Source: Bacteroidales bacterium (GTDB taxonomy: Bacteria > Bacteroidota > Bacteroidia > Bacteroidales > UBA932). From it: a stretch of DNA of 64,000 bases. The notes under the pieces are model-generated. The model saw nothing but the letters and a program-made list of their open reading frames with translations, was not told where the DNA came from and searched no databases. This document shows positions 9,334-17,798 of the stretch, one piece after another; position 1 is the first letter of the stretch, and each line of letters begins with the position of its first letter. A program made the translations under genes and the position numbers. The stretch covers positions 62,001-126,000 of the forward strand of contig JAFRQH010000031.1 of the NCBI GenBank assembly GCA_017428725.1, written 5' to 3'.

Positions 9334-10479
9334 ATGATGAAAATCGGCAAATATTCCTTCGGTACCGGCGACCGTTTCGCCCACGAGGGTATCAACCAGC
9401 TCAAGGCCCTCATCGAGGCCGAGAAGCTGTTCGGCGTGCACTTCGTGCCCGTCTGGAACAAGTCCAACCGCGAGCATAACATCATCGGCACCGAGCCTGC
9501 CAGCACCCGTGCCGAGGCCGACGCCGCCATCAAGGCGCTGGGCTACAAGGACCAGTACTTCGTGGATGCGGACCACATCAACCTGAACAACGTGGACCGT
9601 TTCATCGACGCTTCCGACTTCTTCACCATCGATGTCGCGGACTACATCGGCCACACCGGCACGATGGAGGAGCGCTTCCTGCCCGCCATCAAGGAGGCCG
9701 GCAAGATCTACCGCCACATCGCCGCCAAGAAGGGCGAGGGCAACTTCGTGACCGAGGTCTCGATGGACGAGGTCGACGAGGCCCAGACCCCCGAGGAGCT
9801 CCGCTACATCCTCAAGGAGATCGCCAAGGAGAAGATCCCCGTGCAGACCATCGCCCCGAAGTTCACGGGCCGTTTCAACAAGGGTGTCGACTATGTCGGC
9901 GACCTGGCCCGCTTCGAGAAGGAGTTCGAGCAGGACCTGCTCGTCATCGACGAGGCCGTCAAGGCCTACGGCCTGCCCGACAACCTCAAGCTCTCCATCC
10001 ACTCCGGTTCCGACAAGTTCAGCATCTACCCGATCATGGGCCGTCTGATCCGCAAGTACGACAAGGGCATCCACATCAAGACTGCCGGCACCACCTGGCT
10101 CGAGGAGAACATCGGCCTCGCGCTGGCCGCCCCCGAGGGCCTCGCGCTCGCGAAGAAGATCTATGTGAACGCGCTGGGCCGCATGGATGAACTGACCGTC
10201 CCGTACGCCACCGTCATCGACGTCGACAAGAGTGCGCTCCCGTCCCCCGAAGAGGTGGAGAAGTGGGACGCCGAGACCTACGCCAAGACGATGCGCCACA
10301 ACCAGGCCGAGCCGCTCTACAACCAGAATTTCCGCCAGCTCATCCACGTCAGCTTCAAGATCGCTGCCGAGCTCAAGGACGAGTTCCTGCCGGCCCTCGA
10401 GAAGTACACCGACGTCATCGGCGAGCAGATCACCGAGAACCTTTGCGAGAGACATATCAAGCGGCTTTTTGCTGAGTAA
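9334..10479 (+). CDS. uxaE: UxaE-family tagaturonate/fructuronate epimerase
   Basis: A cytoplasmic epimerase-fold protein of 382 residues (first ATG at 9334, second at 9337). It resembles the tagaturonate epimerase family, which interconverts D-tagaturonate and D-fructuronate and so joins the galacturonate and glucuronate routes. Visible features are the metal/substrate motif SIHSGSDKFSIYP (His222, Lys227 counting from the second ATG), VDADHINLNN and IKTAGTTWLEE. It is shorter than the Thermotoga enzyme as I recall it, so the assignment relies on motif and context. The next gene, a UxuB-like reductase, would reduce fructuronate, which supports this role. Confidence 0.75.
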   Translation: MMKIGKYSFGTGDRFAHEGINQLKALIEAEKLFGVHFVPVWNKSNREHNIIGTEPASTRAEADAAIKALGYKDQYFVDADHINLNNVDRFIDASDFFTIDVADYIGHTGTMEERFLPAIKEAGKIYRHIAAKKGEGNFVTEVSMDEVDEAQTPEELRYILKEIAKEKIPVQTIAPKFTGRFNKGVDYVGDLARFEKEFEQDLLVIDEAVKAYGLPDNLKLSIHSGSDKFSIYPIMGRLIRKYDKGIHIKTAGTTWLEENIGLALAAPEGLALAKKIYVNALGRMDELTVPYATVIDVDKSALPSPEEVEKWDAETYAKTMRHNQAEPLYNQNFRQLIHVSFKIAAELKDEFLPALEKYTDVIGEQITENLCERHIKRLFAE

Positions 10480-10482
10480 TAG

Positions 10483-12069
10483 ATGAAACTGACCGATATC
10501 CTCTCCAAGGGTTTCAACCCTGCGGAATGGGAGCAGAAAGGCTATCAGCTCCCCAAGTTTGACATTGCAGCCGTGCGCGAGAAGACCCGCAAGGAACCCA
10601 CCTGGGTCCACTTCGGCGGTGGCAACATTTTCCGCGCCTTCCCGGCGGCCATGCTCAACGACGCCCTGAACACCGGCCAGTACGACCGGGGTGTCATCGT
10701 GGCCGAGACCTTCGACTTCGAGGTCGTGGACAAGGCCTATGCTCCTTACGACAACCTTTCCCTGTCCGTCAGCCTCCAGTCTACGGGGACGGTCGAGAAG
10801 AAGGTCATCGCCAGCGTCACGGAGGCCCTGAAGGCCGACTACCAGTTCGCGGACTGGCAGCGCCTCGTGGACATCTTCCGCAACCCCTCGCTCCAGATGA
10901 TCTCCTTCACGATCACCGAGAAGGGCTATGGATACAACGAAGCCGACCTCGCCCGCGGGCTCAAGCCCGTCTTCGCCCTGGGCAAGGTGGCCGTGCTGCT
11001 GCGTGAGCGCTGGGAGGCGGGCTGCCTGCCCCTGACGGTCCAGTCGATGGACAACTGCTCCCACAACGGCGACCGCGTCAAGGCCGGCGTGCTGGCCTAT
11101 GCCGAGCGCTGGGTGAAGGACGGTCTCGTACCCGAGGCTTTCCTGGACTATCTCAAGGACGAGACGAAGGTCACCTTCCCGTGGTCGATGATCGACAAGA
11201 TCACCCCGCGTCCCCACAGCAAGGTCAAGGAGATGCTCGCCGCGGACGGCTTCGAGGACAACGAGTACATCGAGACCGAGAAGCATACCTTCACGGCTCC
11301 GTTCGTCAATGCCGAAGAGACGCAGTACCTCGTCATCGAGGATCACTACACCAACGGCCGCCCGCCGCTGGATCTCGGCGGCGCTCTCTACACCACGCGC
11401 GAGACCGTCGACAAGGTGGAGACGATGAAGGTGACGACCTGTCTGAACCCGCTCCACACGGCGATGTCCATCTACGGCTGCATGCTCGGTTATACCCTGA
11501 TCTCCGCGGAGATGGCTGATCCCGACATCCGTTCCTTCATCCAGAAGATCGGCTACATCGAGGCGATGCCCGTCGTGACGGATCCCGGTGTGCTGAATCC
11601 CTATGAGTTCATCGGCGCCGTGATTGGCCGCCGCCTGCCGAATCCCTTCATGCCCGACGCCCCGCAGCGTATCGCGATGGATACCTCCCAGAAGCTCGCC
11701 ATCCGTTTCGGCGAGACCATCAAGAAGTACATCGCCCGCGGCCTGGATATGGAGAACCTTCAGCTGATCCCGCTCGTGCTGGCCGGTTACGCCCGCTATC
11801 TGAAGGGGATCAAGGACGACGGCACGCCGTTCGACCCTTCTCCGGATCCGTTGCTCGGGGAACTGCAGGCCATCGTGGCTCCGCTGCAGGTCGGCAAGCC
11901 GGACCAGGACTACAGCTGCCTCAAGGCCCTGTATACCCGCAAGGATGTCTTCGGGCTCGACCTCTATGAGGCCGGTCTCGGCGAGAAGATTGAGGGTATG
12001 GTGAAGGAACTCTTCGCCGGTCCCGGCGCGGTCCGTGCCACCCTGCACAAGTATGTCGAGGCCCGTTAG
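10483..12069 (+). CDS. uxuB: Mannitol dehydrogenase family reductase, probably D-mannonate oxidoreductase
   Basis: Expected to reduce D-fructuronate to D-mannonate with NADH; tagaturonate reductase is the alternative. 528 residues. The N-terminal Rossmann region shows VHFGGGNIFRAF (about 42-53) in place of the usual G-GAFHRAH block. Then follow TITEKGYGYN, QSMDNCSHNGDRVK (polyol dehydrogenase substrate-binding lysine region) and the C-terminal helical domain with CLNPLHTAMSIYGC. It starts 3 bases after the uxaE stop and is the last gene before a hairpin terminator, so the operon spans 583 or 4338 to 12069. Confidence 0.83.
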   Translation: MKLTDILSKGFNPAEWEQKGYQLPKFDIAAVREKTRKEPTWVHFGGGNIFRAFPAAMLNDALNTGQYDRGVIVAETFDFEVVDKAYAPYDNLSLSVSLQSTGTVEKKVIASVTEALKADYQFADWQRLVDIFRNPSLQMISFTITEKGYGYNEADLARGLKPVFALGKVAVLLRERWEAGCLPLTVQSMDNCSHNGDRVKAGVLAYAERWVKDGLVPEAFLDYLKDETKVTFPWSMIDKITPRPHSKVKEMLAADGFEDNEYIETEKHTFTAPFVNAEETQYLVIEDHYTNGRPPLDLGGALYTTRETVDKVETMKVTTCLNPLHTAMSIYGCMLGYTLISAEMADPDIRSFIQKIGYIEAMPVVTDPGVLNPYEFIGAVIGRRLPNPFMPDAPQRIAMDTSQKLAIRFGETIKKYIARGLDMENLQLIPLVLAGYARYLKGIKDDGTPFDPSPDPLLGELQAIVAPLQVGKPDQDYSCLKALYTRKDVFGLDLYEAGLGEKIEGMVKELFAGPGAVRATLHKYVEAR

Positions 12070-12087
12070 GGCAGACAGCTTTCATTG

Positions 12088-12115
12088 AAAAAGGCAGCCG
12101 GAAGGCTGCCTTTTT
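12088..12115. terminator. Two-way intrinsic terminator between uxuB and fabD
   Basis: A-run, perfect 7-bp stem GGCAGCC / GGCTGCC with a GGAA loop, then a T-run. Symmetric A and T runs mean it can end transcription of uxuB from the left and of fabD from the right. Confidence 0.9.
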
Positions 12116-12116
12116 C

Positions 12117-12146
12117 TTGTCATTCCGGGCCTGACCCGGGAACTCC
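12117..12146. repeat. REP-like palindrome
   Basis: TTCCGGG at 12123-12129 and CCCGGGAA at 12135-12142 form an imperfect palindrome around CCTGA, in a context (GTCATTCCGGGCCTGACCCG) like the REP palindromes dispersed in many bacterial genomes. It sits just beyond the fabD stop codon, next to the terminator. Only one copy is recognised here. Confidence 0.55.
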
Positions 12147-13031
12147 TTACAGGATCGTCACTTCCGCCCCTGCGGCCGAGGCGATGCGCTTCACCAGGCC
12201 CTGGAGCACGGCGCCGGGGCCGATCTCGCGGAACTCCGTGGCGCCGTCCGCGAGCATGTTCTTGACGGATTGCGTCCAGCGGACCGGCGAGGTCAGCTGC
12301 TGCAGGAGATTGTCCTTGATGCGCTGGGGGTCCGTCTCTGGCAAAGCGCTGACATTCTGGTAGATAGGGCACTTGGGAGCGCGGACCTCGGTCCGGTCGA
12401 TGGCTTTGGCCAGCTCCACGCGCGCGGGCTCCATCAGCGGGCTGTGGAAGGCGCCGCCGACGCTCAGCGGCAGGGCGCGCTTGGCACCTGCGGCCTTGAG
12501 CGCGTCGCAGGCGCGCGCCACGGCTTCTTTCTCGCCGGAGATCACCACCTGTCCGTCGCAGTTGTAGTTGGCGGGGATGACGGTCCCCTCGATCGTGGCG
12601 CAGACTTCCTCCACCTTCTCGTTGGGCAGGGCGATCACGGCGGCCATCCCGCCGGGCACCTGCTCGCAGCATTTCTGCATCTCGCTGGCGCGTACGGCCA
12701 CGAGGCGCAGGGCGTCCTCGAAGTCCACGGCGCCCGCCGCCACGAGTGCGGAGAATTCGCCGAGGGAGTGGCCGCCGACCATGTCGGGGGCGGGAAGTCC
12801 CTCGGTGCAGAGGGCCGTCACGACGGAATGCAGGAAGATGGCCGGCTGGGTGACCCTGGTGGCGCGCAGGTCTTCGTCGCTGCCCTCGAACATGATGTCC
12901 GTGAGGCGGAAGCCCAGGATCTCATTGGCTTTCTCCATCAGTTCGCGGGCCCGGGCATTGCTCTCATACAGGTCCTTGCCCATTCCGGGAAACTGTGACC
13001 CCTGACCGGGGAATACATATGCTCTTTTCAT
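12147..13031 (-). CDS. fabD: Malonyl-CoA:ACP transacylase
   Basis: Loads malonyl groups onto acyl carrier protein for fatty acid synthesis, in the cytoplasm. 294 residues. The N-terminal oxyanion block FPGQGSQ, nucleophile Ser in GHSLGEFSAL and catalytic His in GAFHSPLM are all present. A TAnnTTTG -7 box (TAAATTTG) is readable on the minus strand at 13075-13082, about 44 bases before the start. It stands alone rather than in a fab cluster. Confidence 0.96.
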   Translation of the reverse strand: MKRAYVFPGQGSQFPGMGKDLYESNARARELMEKANEILGFRLTDIMFEGSDEDLRATRVTQPAIFLHSVVTALCTEGLPAPDMVGGHSLGEFSALVAAGAVDFEDALRLVAVRASEMQKCCEQVPGGMAAVIALPNEKVEEVCATIEGTVIPANYNCDGQVVISGEKEAVARACDALKAAGAKRALPLSVGGAFHSPLMEPARVELAKAIDRTEVRAPKCPIYQNVSALPETDPQRIKDNLLQQLTSPVRWTQSVKNMLADGATEFREIGPGAVLQGLVKRIASAAGAEVTIL

Positions 13032-13093
13032 GATATCGTCGGTTTTTTCTGATAATTCGTTTTGTTTGCGGACGCAAATTTACAAAAAATCAG

Positions 13094-13101
13094 TATATTT
13101 G
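13094..13101 (+). promoter_or_regulatory. Candidate -7 box of tRNA-Arg
   Basis: TATATTTG lies 28 bases before the tRNA. A TTTG at 13065-13068 is upstream at 25 bases, a little longer than the usual spacing. Confidence 0.45.
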
Positions 13102-13129
13102 CATTCCCCAACGGCAGACCCGCGGGTAT

Positions 13130-13201
13130 GCCCCTGTAGTTTAATGGATAGAATTTCGGATTCCGGTTCCGACGATAGGCGTTCGATTCGCCTCGGGGGT
13201 A
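13130..13201 (+). tRNA. tRNA-Arg (anticodon CCG)
   Basis: Cloverleaf folds: 7-bp acceptor stem with two G-U pairs, D arm GTTT...GAAT, anticodon stem TCGGA/TCCGA with loop TTCCGGT giving anticodon CCG (reads CGG), T arm AGGCG-TTCGATT-CGCCT, discriminator A. CCA is not encoded. Confidence 0.93.
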
Positions 13202-13205
13202 CGAA

Positions 13206-13233
13206 AAGACAGCGCTTACGGCGCTGTCTTTTT
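13206..13233 (+). terminator. Intrinsic terminator after tRNA-Arg
   Basis: Perfect 10-bp stem AAGACAGCGC / GCGCTGTCTT, 5-base loop and a following T-run. A further small hairpin, TGCCCG/CGGGCA, lies at 13242-13259 with no T-run. Confidence 0.88.
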
Positions 13234-13281
13234 GGTTTCCCTGCCCGGTGAGACGGGCACTGCCTGCAAGCAGCAGAGGCG

Positions 13282-13905
13282 CTAACGGATGAAGTGGGTC
13301 GGAGCCCAAGCCTCGCCGGGGTCCCGGCCGGGGGCAGGCTTGCCGCCCGTGGCCTTGAGAAGCCACGCCAGGTTGTCCGCCAGCGTGCGCATCGTCTGCA
13401 TCCCTTCGGCATCCAAGGCGGCCTGGCCGGGCGAGCGACCGTAGACGATGTTCCAGTACTGCGAGGTCACGACCGGCATGTTCATCATCTGGAAGGGGAT
13501 CGTCAGCGTCTCGAAGGTGGCCGTGGCGCCGCCCCGGCGGCACACCGCCACGGCTGCGGCGGGCTTGCCGGCGATGGCGCCGCCGTTGGAGTAGAAGGCT
13601 CGCTGGATTACGCTGAGCAGCGCCCCGTTCGGCTGGCCGTAATAGACCGGGGAACCCACGACCAGGGCGTCGGCACCGGCGAAGCGCTCGCTGATCCGGT
13701 TGCAGATATCGTCGTCGAAGACGCACGCACCGCCGCCCTTGCGGGCGCACCCGCCGCAGGCGATGCATCCGCGGACCGGCTCGTGGCCGATCCAGACGGT
13801 CTCGCTCCCGATACCGTCCTTGTCCAGCTGCCTGGCGATTTCGGCCAGCGCCAGCGCTGTGTTGCCCTGCTGATGCGGGCTCCCGTTGATGAGCAGTACT
13901 TTCAT
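13282..13905 (-). CDS. Flavodoxin-fold NAD(P)H-dependent oxidoreductase
   Basis: 207 residues with an FMN-binding flavodoxin fold. The phosphate loop INGSPHQQGNTA is at residues 6-17. A cysteine cluster GCIACGGCARKGGGAC (about 46-61) is of the kind seen in iron-sulfur flavoproteins and related reductases, and VVGSPVYYGQPNGAL is the second FMN loop. Likely a cytoplasmic quinone, nitro-compound or metal reductase; the substrate cannot be told. It heads a small minus-strand group ahead of a 74-residue unknown and phzF order-wise on the map (those two are transcribed towards it). Confidence 0.85.
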   Translation of the reverse strand: MKVLLINGSPHQQGNTALALAEIARQLDKDGIGSETVWIGHEPVRGCIACGGCARKGGGACVFDDDICNRISERFAGADALVVGSPVYYGQPNGALLSVIQRAFYSNGGAIAGKPAAAVAVCRRGGATATFETLTIPFQMMNMPVVTSQYWNIVYGRSPGQAALDAEGMQTMRTLADNLAWLLKATGGKPAPGRDPGEAWAPTHFIR

Positions 13906-13912
13906 CTTTTTC

Positions 13913-14137
13913 TCATTTTTCTTGTTGTCCGTCTTTGTCCTTGCTCCAAGGCTCCACCCGGAACCGGCCGGGCGCTTCCTCCACCACGAAGTCTCCCTCG
14001 TGGACGGTTTCGAGACCGTCGTCGGTCAGCAGCGAGAGCATCGAGAATCCCATGCAGTCATACGGCGCGAGGATCTTGTCCCCGCAGAACCGTTTCACTT
14101 CCGGGAAGTTGGTGCCTGTATACTGGATCTTGCTCAT
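13913..14137 (-). CDS. Small protein of unknown function (74 residues)
   Basis: I do not recognise a named family. The C-terminal part, TVHEGDFVVEEAPGRFRVEPW, resembles the short beta-rich unit (HEGDWIIKG-GEFY type) found in many phage and mobile-element proteins. No signal peptide or membrane segment is seen. It lies 6 bases after the phzF stop and 7 bases before the flavodoxin start, so it is probably co-transcribed with both. Confidence 0.6.
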   Translation of the reverse strand: MSKIQYTGTNFPEVKRFCGDKILAPYDCMGFSMLSLLTDDGLETVHEGDFVVEEAPGRFRVEPWSKDKDGQQEK

Positions 14138-14143
14138 ATAGCC

Positions 14144-14929
14144 TTACAGATCGAACGGGATGTCGCCCTGCATGAACAGTACGGCCCGGCCGGTGATGCG
14201 GACGCGCTCGCCGGCCAGTTCGACCTCCAGCAGGCCCCCGCGCGCAGACAGCTGCCGGGCCGTCATCCGGCGCTTGCCGAGCCGGGCGGCCCAATAGGGG
14301 GTGAGGTAGGTGTGGGCGCTGCCCGTGACCGGGTCCTCGGGAACGTCCAGCTTGGGGTAGAAGCAGCGCGAGACGAAGTCGCAGTCCGTCCCCTGCGCCG
14401 TGAGGATGAGCCCCCGGCCGTCCAGCCGCCGGATGGCGTCGTAGTCCGGCCGGAAGACCTTCAGAACGGCTTCGTCCGGGAGTACAAGCATCATGTCGCC
14501 CCCATCGTAGTACGCCTCGCAGGCACTCCCGCCGGATGCTGCGAGGACCTCGTCCGTCAGGGGGATGCGCTTGTACGGCCCCACCGGGAAGTCCATCGTG
14601 TAGCCGCTCTCGCCGGCATGGACGATGAGCTCGCCGCTCAGGGTCCGGAAATGCATCTCGGTGACGCCTGCGTCCACGAAGCGGTGCAGCACGAAGGCGG
14701 TGGCCAGCGTGGCGTGGCCGCACAGGGCCACCTCGCCGCCCGGCGTGAACCATTTGAGGTCATACCGCCCGGGAGCGGTCGGGACGACGAAGGCCGTCTC
14801 GGAGTAATTGTTCTCGATGGCGATCGCCTGCATCAGCTCCGGGGGCGGCATCTGCCTGCAGGGCAGCACCGCCGCCGGGTTTCCGGCGAAGAGCCGGTCC
14901 GTGAAGGCATCTGCGATGTACTGTCTCAA
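14144..14929 (-). CDS. PhzF-family isomerase-like protein
   Basis: 261 residues with two-domain diaminopimelate-epimerase fold features: FTDRLFAGNPAAV at the N-terminus, the catalytic Glu in ENNYSETAFV, TPGGEVALCGHATLATA and DPVTGSAHTYLTPYW. PhzF relatives catalyse proton-shift isomerisations, and most bacterial homologues outside phenazine clusters have no known substrate. No phenazine genes are nearby. Probably in one transcript with the 74-residue protein and the flavodoxin. Confidence 0.9.
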   Translation of the reverse strand: MRQYIADAFTDRLFAGNPAAVLPCRQMPPPELMQAIAIENNYSETAFVVPTAPGRYDLKWFTPGGEVALCGHATLATAFVLHRFVDAGVTEMHFRTLSGELIVHAGESGYTMDFPVGPYKRIPLTDEVLAASGGSACEAYYDGGDMMLVLPDEAVLKVFRPDYDAIRRLDGRGLILTAQGTDCDFVSRCFYPKLDVPEDPVTGSAHTYLTPYWAARLGKRRMTARQLSARGGLLEVELAGERVRITGRAVLFMQGDIPFDL

Positions 14930-14941
14930 TGATGCGGGGGT

Positions 14942-16309
14942 TTAGTGCCGCCGGGGCGGGCGGTTCCACGGTTCGGCGGCCTTCTCGCAGAGGCGGAGGA
15001 AATGCGCCTTGAGGTCCTCCCAGCGGTAGTAGGGACCGGAGACCGGCTCGATGCCCGGAATCCGGATCTCCTGCTCGTTGTAGAGGATCTTGGTCAGGAT
15101 CTCGTCCTCCCGGTTGCGGTAGAAGACCATCTGGCAGTTGGTGGCCATCGGCACCTGGAAGAAGGCGTACCAGCCGTGCAGGTGGGCCTCCCGATAGGGG
15201 TGGATGCGCCCCTGCGGGTCGTCGGCGCCCAGCAGGGCGAACAGGGGCAGCACGGAGGTGTCGTGGCCGAAGCGCAGGTCGGCCGCTCGGTGGCTGTCCG
15301 GGCGGATGGCGGCGTCGGCCTTCTCGATGAAGTCCAGCAGCAGCGGGCGGATGGCGTAGCGGATCACGTCGCCGTTCTCCAGCGAGCCGGCCCAGCTGCG
15401 GTAGATCGAATCGTTGCCGGGTGCCCAGAAATAGGCGAGCTCCTCGGGGGTGAAGTACTTGCGGTAGATCTCGATGCCCATGAAGTCGATGAGCTGGCAC
15501 AGGCCGCCTGCGTTGAAGATGGCACGCACGAAGGGCTCGGGATTGCCCAGGACACGCAGGGCGGCCGGGAGGTCCGTCACGAGCGGGGTCAGGAAGCGCG
15601 TGAAGTCGTAGCCCGGTGTCCCGGGGGCAGGCTCATAGGGACGCGGCCCCTGCGGTTGCTGCGGGCGCGTGTACGAGGCGGGGTTGCGCGGCTGGGGCGG
15701 CGGATCGTTGGGCCTGCGGATGTTCAGGCTCGGGTTGATATAGGACATGAACCGCTCGGCGCTCGTGAAGGTGAACTGCTGCTTGGGGAACTTGTCCTGC
15801 AGGCTGTTGGTGAAGTTGCACATGCTCACGATGCAGCGGAAACTGGTGCTGGAGAAGCTGTTGACTTCCTGCCGGTTGCGGTTCTTGAAGATGCCGGGGT
15901 AGCGGTCGGCCATCCGGGCGGCGATCATCCGGTGCTCGCGGGCGCCGCGCGGGGTGAGCGAGCCTTCCATCCCCTTGTGGGCCTCCACGATCTTCTCCAC
16001 GTCGGCATACAGGGCCCGGCCGCTCTCGGTCAGCAGCCCCAGCGTGTCCAGCTGGGCGAATCCCGCCTGCGCCGCACGGGCGAAGGTGGAATTCAGCTCG
16101 TAGCGCGACCCGTGCCGTCCGTAATGGGAAATGTAGAAGGGCTTGAACCCCCTGGGGGCAGGGGTGTCGTGGATGGGGTTGAACTCATAGGAGTGCATGT
16201 TGTTGGCCGCCCGGTCGGGGTTTTCGGCCAAGAGGCGCACCGCGGCTTCCTGGGCGCCGAGGCTGAGTCCGAGGGCCATCAGCAGGGAGAATGCGAAGAG
16301 GCGTTTCAT
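14942..16309 (-). CDS. Histidine-type acid phosphatase (MINPP/phytase-like), exported
   Basis: Likely a periplasmic or surface phosphomonoesterase, possibly acting on inositol phosphates. 455 residues from the ATG complementary to 16307-16309, which gives a clean signal peptide (MKRLFAFSLLMALGLSLGAQ); a longer frame upstream adds an unlikely leader. The phosphohistidine motif is in ISHYGRHGSRY and the proton donor in LRFGHDTSVLPL. An unusual proline/glutamine-rich stretch (about residues 205-245, PPPQPRNPASYTRPQQPQG and on) interrupts the fold and looks like a flexible insertion. A second histidine phosphatase is at 18857-20119, on the far side of a DUF1080/DUF6807 pair. Confidence 0.9.
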   Translation of the reverse strand: MKRLFAFSLLMALGLSLGAQEAAVRLLAENPDRAANNMHSYEFNPIHDTPAPRGFKPFYISHYGRHGSRYELNSTFARAAQAGFAQLDTLGLLTESGRALYADVEKIVEAHKGMEGSLTPRGAREHRMIAARMADRYPGIFKNRNRQEVNSFSSTSFRCIVSMCNFTNSLQDKFPKQQFTFTSAERFMSYINPSLNIRRPNDPPPQPRNPASYTRPQQPQGPRPYEPAPGTPGYDFTRFLTPLVTDLPAALRVLGNPEPFVRAIFNAGGLCQLIDFMGIEIYRKYFTPEELAYFWAPGNDSIYRSWAGSLENGDVIRYAIRPLLLDFIEKADAAIRPDSHRAADLRFGHDTSVLPLFALLGADDPQGRIHPYREAHLHGWYAFFQVPMATNCQMVFYRNREDEILTKILYNEQEIRIPGIEPVSGPYYRWEDLKAHFLRLCEKAAEPWNRPPRRH

Positions 16310-16334
16310 CGGTGGTCGTAAATGTCTGTCCAAG

Positions 16335-16361
16335 CAAATATTGCAAAAAAAAGCGGACTTT
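16335..16361 (-). promoter_or_regulatory. Candidate promoter of the histidine phosphatase
   Basis: On the minus strand TTG, 20 bases, then AATATTTG (complement of 16335-16342), one base off TAnnTTTG, with the start codon 26 bases downstream. Confidence 0.5.
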
Positions 16362-16406
16362 GCAACCGCAATGCCGGAGGGTGGGAGTCTGAATGAAAGT
16401 TTTTTG

Positions 16407-16414
16407 TAAATTTG
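16407..16414 (+). promoter_or_regulatory. Candidate -7 box of the DUF1080 gene
   Basis: TAAATTTG fits TAnnTTTG, 37 bases before the start at 16452. No clear -33 TTTG. Confidence 0.45.
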
Positions 16415-16451
16415 AAGAAACAATGTTCCCCAGACACAAAACCATCAGGAT

Positions 16452-17798
16452 ATGAAAAGACTGCTTGTAATCCTGGGACTGGCCCTCGCGGCCTCCCTCG
16501 GCCCCGTCTCCGCCCAGGAGTGGGAGCCCCTCTTCAACGGCAAGAACCTCAAAGGCTGGAAACAGGTCACCGGCACGGCGAAATACGCCGCCAAGGACGG
16601 TATGATCGTGGGCACGACCACGGACAGCAAGATCAACTCCTTCCTCGCCACCACCAAGGAGTATGGGGATTTCATCCTCGAGCTCGAGTTCATGACCGAG
16701 GGGATCAACTCCGGCGTGCAGCTCCGCAGCCACAAGGACCCCGCCCGCGGGCTCGTGTACGGCTACCAGTTCGAGATCGACCCGGCGCCGCGCGCCTGGA
16801 CGGGCGGCATCTATGACGAGGCCCGCCGCCTCTGGCTCTACCGGATGACGACCAACGAACCGGCCCGCACCGCCTACCGCCAGGGCTGGAACTCCGCCCG
16901 CATCGAGTGCATCGGGGACCACATCCGCACCTGGGTCAACGGCATCCCTTGCTCCAACCTCATCGACGACGTGGACAAGACCGGCTTCATCGCCCTGCAG
17001 GTCCACACCGTGGCTCCCGATCTCATCGGTTCCCGTATCTGCTGGAAGAACATCCGCATCCTGACCAAGGACGTGGAGAAGTACGCCACCCCCTCGCCGG
17101 CGCCCTGCGTCAACTGCATCGCCAACACCCTCACGCCGGAGGAGGTCGCCGACGGCTGGAAACTCCTCTTCGACGGCAAGACCGCCAATGGCTGGCAGAG
17201 TGCCCGCCCCCGGATGAACGGCGCGTTCCCGTACGAGGGCTGGAGCGTAGAGAACGGCGTGCTCTACGTCCACGCCGGTGACGGCGGCGAGAGTGCCAAC
17301 GGCGGTGACATCATCACGACGCGCAAGTACCGCAATTTCATCCTCAAGGTGGACTTCAAGATCACGCCCGGCGCCAACAGCGGCATCAAGTATTTCGTGG
17401 ATCCCTTCATGAACGGAGGTCCCGGCTCGGCCATCGGCTGCGAGTTCCAGATCCTGGACGACCGCCGTCACCCGGATGCCAAGCTGGGCGTCAACGGCAA
17501 CCGGACCCTGGGCTCCCTGTATGACCTCATCCCGGCTCCGAAAGGGGAGTGGGAGAGCTACACCATCGACGGGTGGCATACGGCGATGATCGTCGTGAAC
17601 GGCCCGCACGTGGAGCACTGGCTCAATGGCCACAAGCTCCTCGAGTACGAGCGTAACAACCAGATGTGGAATGCCTTCGTGGACTACAGCAAGTATAAGG
17701 ATTGGCCGGACTTCGGTAACGCCGAGGAGGGGTACATCCTCCTGCAGGACCACGGCCACCTGGTTTCCTTCAAGAACATCAAGATCAAGGAGCTTTGA
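16452..17798 (+). CDS. Tandem DUF1080 (3-keto-disaccharide hydrolase family) protein, exported
   Basis: 448 residues with a signal peptide ([21 protein letters not shown]). Two copies of the concanavalin-like DUF1080 domain follow: first about 22-215 ([14 protein letters not shown] ... [20 protein letters not shown]), second about 233-447 ([14 protein letters not shown] ... [20 protein letters not shown]). The paired NSGV/NSGI blocks show the internal duplication. Relatives act on 3-keto-glycosides; this fits a periplasmic carbohydrate role. Its stop codon overlaps the start of the DUF6807 gene, so the two proteins are translationally coupled. Confidence 0.88.
   Translation: MKRLLVILGLALAASLGPVSAQEWEPLFNGKNLKGWKQVTGTAKYAAKDGMIVGTTTDSKINSFLATTKEYGDFILELEFMTEGINSGVQLRSHKDPARGLVYGYQFEIDPAPRAWTGGIYDEARRLWLYRMTTNEPARTAYRQGWNSARIECIGDHIRTWVNGIPCSNLIDDVDKTGFIALQVHTVAPDLIGSRICWKNIRILTKDVEKYATPSPAPCVNCIANTLTPEEVADGWKLLFDGKTANGWQSARPRMNGAFPYEGWSVENGVLYVHAGDGGESANGGDIITTRKYRNFILKVDFKITPGANSGIKYFVDPFMNGGPGSAIGCEFQILDDRRHPDAKLGVNGNRTLGSLYDLIPAPKGEWESYTIDGWHTAMIVVNGPHVEHWLNGHKLLEYERNNQMWNAFVDYSKYKDWPDFGNAEEGYILLQDHGHLVSFKNIKIKEL

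Noticed and set aside
9082..12048. 988-codon open frame on the minus strand opposite gnd, uxaE and uxuB
   Set aside because: Composition is low-complexity (Gly, Asp, Leu, Val) and it lies wholly opposite three well-supported enzymes.
13242..13259. Hairpin TGCCCG/CGGGCA as a terminator for the flavodoxin gene
   Set aside because: No T-run on the minus strand and the stem is only 6 bp; left unassigned.
14144..14929. Phenazine biosynthesis cluster
   Set aside because: Only a PhzF-family protein is present; no other phz genes nearby.
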